A DNA stretch of 11,338 nt. Source: Spirochaetales bacterium. Its GTDB lineage: Bacteria; Spirochaetota; Spirochaetia; DSM-27196; PWMO01. Position numbers and translations under genes: made by a program. Positions 6,568-11,338 of the stretch are shown here, in pieces. The stretch lies in NCBI GenBank assembly GCA_007123465.1, contig SKLB01000339.1, positions 1-11,338 on the forward strand, read 5' to 3'. Position 1 is the stretch's first letter. Each line of letters begins with the position of its first letter. The notes below the pieces were generated by a model. The model worked only from the letters and a program-made list of their open reading frames with translations, ran no database searches and was not told the DNA's origin.

Positions 6568-6595
6568 TTGACTTAAAGGAGTATGTGTATATGAT
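6568..6595 (+). promoter_or_regulatory. Candidate sigma-70 promoter at the cheA start
   Basis: TTGACT (6568-6573) and TATGAT (6590-6595), spaced by 16 bases, match the consensus at 10 of 12 positions. The spacer equals that of the flaA promoter. Transcription would begin near 6602-6604, almost at the cheA ATG (6605), leaving no room for the GGAGG ribosome binding site. Either the mRNA is nearly leaderless or the active promoter lies upstream. One alternative is a sigma-28-like TAAA (6535-6538) with AACGATAC (6555-6562), 5 of 8 bases matching GCCGATAA at a spacing one base too long. Confidence 0.4.
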
Positions 6596-6604
6596 TGGAG
6601 GCGC

Positions 6605-8872
6605 ATGAGCGACTACCTCGACCCCAACAATGAGGAGCTGCTGAAGGACTTCTTCGTTGAAGCTGAGCTTCAGGTCGAGGCCCTTGAAAGCAATATTCTG
6701 GTGCTGGAGACCACTCCGGGCGATTCCGATGCAATCGACGAGATCTTTCGTGCAGCTCACACACTGAAGGGGGCATCTGCCACCGTTCAGATGAACGAAT
6801 TGGCCGAGTTTACCCACATTGTTGAAGATGTGCTGGATGCCATACGATCCGGGACCGCTGAGGTCACCAGTGAAAGTGTGGATACGCTGTTGCGCTCGAT
6901 TGACGCCATCAAGGAAATGCTGACCGCTCGCAGTAACGGCCACGTTTCGCAGCTGGACACGCAGCAGTTACGTCATCAGCTGGTAGCGATGCTGCAGGGA
7001 AGTGCAGAACAACCTGTTGCGACGGAAAGCAGCGCTGCCGGTCTGTCGGAGTACGATTCGTTGGAGCTGACGCAGGCCGCTGCCGACGATGAGGCAGTTT
7101 ATCGTGTTGAAGTCAGCTTCAATCGAGACAATCCGATGAACACGGTGGGCGGTATTCAGGTATTTGCCGCGCTCAAAAAGAAGGGCCGTGTACTCAAGAC
7201 CGTACCGGATTTTGAGGCACTGTACGAAGACAACTTTTTCCCGTTAGTTGAGTTCTTTGTGGCCAGCAGCGAAGCGGTCGAATCGCTCGAGCAGACCGGC
7301 TCGATTCCCGACGTGACCACTTCGGTCAAGGTCTCTCGGCTGGATGAAGCAGCTCCGCTCTCTGATAAAGCGAGCGGAGCGCCACCGAGCCAAGCAGCTC
7401 TGGAGCCTGCAGCAGCCGCTGCCGTCGCGGACCCGCCTGAGAAAAACGTATCCGAGGGTGCCGAGGCCGGCGAGCGCAGGTCCGGGGGTTCGGTACTGCG
7501 GGTGGAAAGCAAGCGTGTCGACAACCTGCTGAATCTGGTCAGCGAGACGGTTATCAACAAGGCGGGGTTCAATCAGTTAGCCGGCGAGTTCAGTGACACA
7601 CTGCATCTCTTCGAAACAGCCGATCATGATTTGCGTGATACATTGAAAGCGCTCTTTGACGCGCTGCCGGATTACCTGGAACAGATGCAGAAGGGCGCCA
7701 CGGTAAAGCAGATACGCAAAGAACTGATTTCTCGTTTCAGCACGTTGTATACGGTGCACGATCAGTTTGAGAGCGATCTCAAATCCACGGTGACCAAATT
7801 CCGATCGTACGCGCAGAATCTGGGGCGGATTACCGGTGAGCTGCAGGAGGGCGTCATGCGGATCCGCATGGTGCCGATAGCGCAGGTGTTTTCACGCTTT
7901 CCTCGCCTGATGCGCGACCTTTCGCGTTCGCTCGATAAGAAGATTCAGCTGGAGATTGAGGGTGAGGACACCGAACTGGATAAGTCGGTGATCGAAGACC
8001 TGCTCGATCCGCTGATTCACTGTGTGCGCAATTCGGTGGATCACGGGGTGGAGGCGCCCGCGCAGCGCATAGAGGCCGGCAAGAGCGAACAGGGAACCGT
8101 CAGTCTCAAAGCCAGCAACGAAGGCAATATGATTGTAATTGAGATTGCCGATGATGGGCGCGGCATCGACGTCGAAAAAGTTCGGGCGCGTGCAATTGAG
8201 CGAGGGGTAATCCACGCCGGGAAGACGCTCACCGATGTTGAGGCGTACAACCTGATTTTTGATCCCGGCTTTTCCACTGCTGCCACGATTACCAACGTTT
8301 CCGGACGTGGAGTAGGCCTGGATGTAGTGAAGCGCCAGATCGAAAAACTCAACGGCACAGTCAGCGTGTGGTCCGAGCTCGGACTGGGTACCCGCTTTAC
8401 CATCAAGATTCCGTTGACACTGGCAATTATTCAGGGGCTGCTGGTACGAGTCGGTACGGAGATGTACGCCATCCCGATCACCTCGGTAATTGACAGTCAC
8501 CGTATTCGCCCGAGCGAGATCAAATTGATCGACAACTACGAAGTATTCAACGTACGCGACGATGTTGTGTCGTTGCTGCGGCTCAATCGGCTGTTTCAGA
8601 TCGCTACCGATGAGAACAAGGACTACTACTTTGTGGTTATCGTCGGGTCCGGTGATAAGAAGATGGGGCTGGTAGTAGACTCACTGATTGGCGAAGAAGA
8701 CGTAGTGATTAAACCGTTGCGTGACCATTATACCAACGCACCTGGCATCGCCGGCGCCAATATAACCGGAGATGGCACGGTTTGCCTCATTATTGACGTT
8801 GGGCAACTGCTGGACCTGGGGTTGAAACATGAAATGGAACAACGGAAACGACAAGCAACAACCATCCGCTAG
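6605..8872 (+). CDS. cheA: Chemotaxis histidine kinase CheA
   Basis: CheA autophosphorylates under receptor control and passes phosphate to CheY. The 755-residue protein has all five domains. P1 (1-125) is an Hpt bundle with the phosphorylated H52 in HTLKG. P2 (about 166-245, PMNTVGGIQVFAALKKKG) docks CheY. An Ala/Pro-rich linker (250-295) follows. P3 (about 296-430) is the dimerisation domain. P4 (431-604) is the ATPase, with N box CVRNSVDHG (473-481), G1 DDGRG (516-520), G2 SGRGVGLD (566-573) and LGLGTRF. P5 (605-745) is the CheW-like regulatory domain. P3 is about 60 residues longer than in enteric CheA, as reported for Treponema. The start MSDYLDPNNEELLKDFF suits P1; GGAGG lies only 3 bases before the ATG. 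It heads the operon and overlaps the next gene by 44 bases. The 5' region holds competing signals. Confidence 0.96.
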   Translation: MSDYLDPNNEELLKDFFVEAELQVEALESNILVLETTPGDSDAIDEIFRAAHTLKGASATVQMNELAEFTHIVEDVLDAIRSGTAEVTSESVDTLLRSIDAIKEMLTARSNGHVSQLDTQQLRHQLVAMLQGSAEQPVATESSAAGLSEYDSLELTQAAADDEAVYRVEVSFNRDNPMNTVGGIQVFAALKKKGRVLKTVPDFEALYEDNFFPLVEFFVASSEAVESLEQTGSIPDVTTSVKVSRLDEAAPLSDKASGAPPSQAALEPAAAAAVADPPEKNVSEGAEAGERRSGGSVLRVESKRVDNLLNLVSETVINKAGFNQLAGEFSDTLHLFETADHDLRDTLKALFDALPDYLEQMQKGATVKQIRKELISRFSTLYTVHDQFESDLKSTVTKFRSYAQNLGRITGELQEGVMRIRMVPIAQVFSRFPRLMRDLSRSLDKKIQLEIEGEDTELDKSVIEDLLDPLIHCVRNSVDHGVEAPAQRIEAGKSEQGTVSLKASNEGNMIVIEIADDGRGIDVEKVRARAIERGVIHAGKTLTDVEAYNLIFDPGFSTAATITNVSGRGVGLDVVKRQIEKLNGTVSVWSELGLGTRFTIKIPLTLAIIQGLLVRVGTEMYAIPITSVIDSHRIRPSEIKLIDNYEVFNVRDDVVSLLRLNRLFQIATDENKDYYFVVIVGSGDKKMGLVVDSLIGEEDVVIKPLRDHYTNAPGIAGANITGDGTVCLIIDVGQLLDLGLKHEMEQRKRQATTIR
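7352..7380. repeat. Intragenic inverted repeat in cheA (9-bp arms, 11-base loop)
   Basis: GCTCCGCTC (7352-7360) and GAGCGGAGC (7372-7380) are exact reverse complements. The hairpin lies in the part of cheA that encodes the flexible linker between P2 and P3, just where a ribosome pause would do least harm to folding. No T-run follows, so it is not an intrinsic terminator. Confidence 0.55.
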
Positions 8873-10235
8873 CGCAACCGGGGTAGCCAGTCGCGGCTTA
8901 CGCACGCTTGGTTTCGGGTTTGGGCGTGATGACGAATCTCGCGAAGAGATCGAGCGCATCGACTTCAAGATGGTTACCTTCTCGCTGGCCGGCAAGGACT
9001 ACGGAATCGACATCATGAAGGTCAAAGAGATCGCCAAGTTCGAGCGATTCACCTTTGTGCCAAACGCGCGCCCGTTTGTTGCGGGCGTATATAACCTGCG
9101 CGGTGAAATTATTTCGATTATCGATCTGCGGGTGATGTTCAATCTGCCTGCAGAACAGCATAGCGACGGAACCCCACAAGACGGCCTGATTCTACGGCTC
9201 GAAGATAACCTGATCGGCGTCATCGTTGATCGCATTGACAGAGTAGTAGGCATTTCATCTGAATCTATCCAGCCGCCGCATCCTATCTTCGCAGATATCA
9301 ACATTCGCTACATTAGCGGTGTGGTGGAACACGAGGATCGGCTCTACATTACTCTCGATGTTGACCGCATCTTCACCAAAGAGAGTGAAAAGGCGCGCGC
9401 TGTTGGGCAGTCGCGACGCGTAATGGATACGCCGCCCGGCGAACCGATAGAAGAGTCCGCCAGTGTGACCGCTCCCGCGGCAACCGCGCCCGACGAGCAG
9501 CAGGAGTTCAGTTTCATTAGCGACGGATTGGCAACCTTTCAGAAGCTCTACGCATCAGCGATCAATCTGCAGTGGTTGCAGCAACGTTTCAAACAGTGGC
9601 GCCAGGAGCGCAGCGAGGCACAGAAGCCGATCCAATTTGCCGACGAACACGACGCAGCGGCGTTTGTCAGGCCGTTCTTCTCAGCCAACAGTGAGCAGGT
9701 GTGGGATCGCAGCTACAGCGAAGCGCTGCGTGCGGTATTGCCGCACGCTGAAACAATGGTAGTCAACGCCTGGAACCCGGGCTGCGCCAAAGGCCACGAG
9801 TCGTATTCGCTGGCGGCAGTTCTGTCGACACACTACAGCGGTAGGCGGGTTAAGATCTGGGCCGGCGACAACGATCTGTTGAGTATCTCAACCGCGCCCA
9901 ACTTGATTCTGGCTGAGGAGGCGGTACCGGACTATATGCAGGAGTTCACAATCGGGACGGCAAACGGCGTTACGTTTTCCGCCGGTATCAAGGAGATGAT
10001 CCTTTTCGAATATCACGATATTCGCCACGAGAGCGGGGTGCCGGACGTCCATATTGTAGTATGCCGGGATCTGCTTTCGCTGCTGGAGCCCGAGGTTCAA
10101 CAACGGGTGTTAACAAAGTTTTACGAGACACTGGTCAACGGCGGCGTACTGATTGTGGGCGATAACGAACAGCTCAATGATGATACGCGATGGCAACCGG
10201 TAAGCGACCAGATACAGGCATATCGCAAAGTGTGA
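8829..10235 (+). CDS. cheW: CheW / CheR-like hybrid chemotaxis scaffold protein
   Basis: This 468-residue protein joins two domains. A Gly/Arg-containing lead of about 40 residues precedes a complete CheW domain (about 43-185: MVTFSLAGKDYGIDIMKVKEI, GVYNLRGEIISIIDLR with NLRG at 89-92, and VDRVVGI-type strands) that couples receptors to CheA. An acidic, Pro/Ala linker (195-225) leads to a CheR-like part (about 228-468). There WNPGCAKGHESYSLAA (315-330) mirrors the CheR SAM-binding GCSTGEEPYS loop, AGDND (345-349) mirrors ATDID, and CRDLLSLL (412-419) mirrors CRNVMIYF. The changed residues and lack of a clear TTNxTxFFR motif suggest weak or no methyltransferase activity. Treponema has the same hybrid, reported to form array rings with CheA P5. 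It overlaps cheA by 44 bases, pointing to translational coupling. Confidence 0.92.
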   Translation: MKWNNGNDKQQPSASATGVASRGLRTLGFGFGRDDESREEIERIDFKMVTFSLAGKDYGIDIMKVKEIAKFERFTFVPNARPFVAGVYNLRGEIISIIDLRVMFNLPAEQHSDGTPQDGLILRLEDNLIGVIVDRIDRVVGISSESIQPPHPIFADINIRYISGVVEHEDRLYITLDVDRIFTKESEKARAVGQSRRVMDTPPGEPIEESASVTAPAATAPDEQQEFSFISDGLATFQKLYASAINLQWLQQRFKQWRQERSEAQKPIQFADEHDAAAFVRPFFSANSEQVWDRSYSEALRAVLPHAETMVVNAWNPGCAKGHESYSLAAVLSTHYSGRRVKIWAGDNDLLSISTAPNLILAEEAVPDYMQEFTIGTANGVTFSAGIKEMILFEYHDIRHESGVPDVHIVVCRDLLSLLEPEVQQRVLTKFYETLVNGGVLIVGDNEQLNDDTRWQPVSDQIQAYRKV

Positions 10236-10256
10236 CAATGACCAGCTGGAGGAATC

Positions 10257-10733
10257 ATGAGAGTTGAGTACATCAACCCCTTTGTAGAATCGGCGTATAA
10301 CGTATTGCGAGAAGTGCTCAATAGCGACGTCAACCGAGGCGAGCTCTTCCTGAAATCAACGGCAATGCCGGTGCTCGGTGTGGCTGCAATCGTCGGGTTG
10401 GCGGGGGACGTAGAGGGCCGTGTCATGTTTGACATGACTCGTGACACGGCCATCAAGATCGCCTCGGCCATGCTCGAAGCAATGGATATGGAGCCAATCA
10501 GTACGCTGAACGATATGGGACGAGCCACAATCAACGAGTTGGCCAACATGATTACCGGTCAAGCGGTAACCAAGCTTCATGAGCTGGGGTTCAAGTTTGA
10601 CCTGACACCACCGGCAATTCTCAGCGGTGAAAACATGGAAATCAGCGATGCCGGCGTAGAGGCTCTGATCGTGCCGATGGAAGTACCGCAGGGCAAGATC
10701 GAAATCAACGTCGCGATCCGCGAGCGCAGCTGA
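10257..10733 (+). CDS. cheX: CheY-P phosphatase CheX
   Basis: CheX dephosphorylates CheY-P and so resets the motor signal; spirochaetes use it instead of CheZ. The 158-residue product fits the CheC/CheX/FliY family, with an N-terminal helix (INPFVESAYNVLREVL), a strand GLAGDVEGRVMFDM (47-60) and the catalytic helix NELANMITGQ, in which E94 and N97 form the E-x-x-N motif that orients the attacking water. The C-terminal strands (LIVPMEV, KIEINVAI) complete the fold. GGAGG (10248-10252) lies 4 bases before the ATG, which is 21 bases after the stop of the previous gene. The length and the single E-x-x-N motif agree with CheX rather than CheC, which has two active sites. Confidence 0.93.
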   Translation: MRVEYINPFVESAYNVLREVLNSDVNRGELFLKSTAMPVLGVAAIVGLAGDVEGRVMFDMTRDTAIKIASAMLEAMDMEPISTLNDMGRATINELANMITGQAVTKLHELGFKFDLTPPAILSGENMEISDAGVEALIVPMEVPQGKIEINVAIRERS

Positions 10734-10757
10734 CCGGCAACGCGGAATAGAGGCGCT

Positions 10758-11195
10758 ATGAAAACGAAACAGGATTTTCCGAGCATCAACGAGCGTAGGG
10801 CTGAGGGCGTGCGCGAAGATGGGCGTAGCTACCGGGTGCTGGTGGTCGATGATTCCATGTTTGTGACCAAACAGTTGAGCCAGATTCTCACCTCGGAAGG
10901 GTTTGAAGTTGCCGGGGTTGCCACCAACGGTGAAGAGGGGCTGGAGAAGTACAAGGAGCTCTATCCCAATGTCGATCTGGTAACCATGGACATCACCATG
11001 CCCAAGATGGACGGTGTCACTGCGCTGGAAAAAATCATCGAGTTTGATAAAGATGCGCGCGTTATCATGATAAGCGCGCTGGGCAAACAGGATCTGGTGA
11101 AGAAATCGCTGATGCTGGGAGCCCGGAATTACGTTGTCAAGCCGCTTGACCGCAAGAAAGTGCTCGAGCGTATCTTGATGTCTTTGCAGCAATAG
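10758..11195 (+). CDS. cheY: Chemotaxis response regulator CheY
   Basis: CheY-P binds the flagellar switch and controls rotation. In this 145-residue protein the single receiver domain (25-145) has every key residue: acidic pair D31-D32 in VVDDS, phosphorylated D78 in TMDITMPKMDG, S106 in MISALG at the usual Thr/Ser position, and K128 in VVKPLD. There is no output domain. About 24 extra, mostly polar residues (MKTKQDFPSINERRAEG and on) precede the first strand, which is longer than enteric CheY; from memory, Treponema CheY has a similar extension. AGAGG lies 4 bases before the ATG, which is 24 bases after cheX. It is the last protein gene of the operon and the partner of CheA and CheX. Confidence 0.94.
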   Translation: MKTKQDFPSINERRAEGVREDGRSYRVLVVDDSMFVTKQLSQILTSEGFEVAGVATNGEEGLEKYKELYPNVDLVTMDITMPKMDGVTALEKIIEFDKDARVIMISALGKQDLVKKSLMLGARNYVVKPLDRKKVLERILMSLQQ

Positions 11196-11218
11196 GGTAT
11201 TGTATAGCTGTTGTTCAC

Positions 11219-11292
<74 letters not shown>

Positions 11293-11338
11293 GAAGTAAT
11301 TCCTTTCTCCTCTTTTAGTTAGGCGCCACAGACTGTAA

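Noticed and set aside
6464..6604. A minus-strand promoter for the barrel pair
   Set aside because: Several AT-rich stretches were tried (for example GATAAT near 6548-6553 with upstream boxes), but none gave an acceptable -35 and spacing, so no promoter is called.
6464..6943. An extended N-terminus for the first barrel gene
   Set aside because: It would cross the divergent intergenic region and run antisense into the conserved P1 domain of cheA; the GTG at 6463 has GGAGG and starts the signal peptide.
10356..11192. A 278-codon minus-strand frame opposite cheX and cheY
   Set aside because: It spans two well-identified genes and their spacer; the product resembles no family.
11293..11338. Terminator or second tRNA after tRNA-Val
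   Set aside because: The last 46 bases contain pyrimidine-rich sequence but no clear hairpin with a T-run and no further cloverleaf before the window ends.

Overview
The window looks like chromosomal DNA of a spirochaete, most likely a moderately GC-rich, probably free-living member of the Spirochaetales. Three things point there: a flaA gene for the flagellar filament outer-layer (sheath) protein; a cheA-cheW-cheX-cheY operon in which CheW is fused to a CheR-like domain, as reported for Treponema; and a CheX-type CheY phosphatase. I cannot name the species.

Left part (1-4366, plus strand). The last codons of a probable upstream gene overlap an ATP-grasp ligase-like gene by ATGA. That gene overlaps a secreted Amidase_3 N-acetylmuramoyl-L-alanine amidase gene, which is followed closely by a small membrane-anchored GerMN-domain protein. 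These form one tight operon with a cell-envelope flavour. flaA follows behind its own near-perfect sigma-70-type promoter (TTGACA-N16-TATAAT). It ends in a stem-loop-rich 3' untranslated region and a strong hairpin terminator that can also serve the converging genes.

Middle part (4426-6463, minus strand). Two secreted proteins that look like outer-membrane beta-barrels are encoded back to back with a 1-base gap. The first starts at a GTG behind a strong ribosome binding site. I do not recognise either as a named family.

Right part (6605-11338, plus strand). A divergent 141-base intergenic region with several overlapping candidate signals leads into the chemotaxis core operon. CheA is a P1-P5 histidine kinase with an enlarged P3 dimerisation domain. 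The CheW/CheR-like hybrid probably builds the receptor array. CheX removes phosphate from CheY-P, and CheY has an N-terminal extension. A tRNA-Val(GAC) gene lies 23 bases after cheY.

Together the window joins envelope remodelling, the periplasmic flagellar sheath and the signalling core that sets flagellar rotation. No mobile element, CRISPR array or foreign-looking island is visible. The least conventional parts are the CheW-CheR-like hybrid, the enlarged CheA P3, the crowded cheA start region and the uncharacterised outer-membrane pair.
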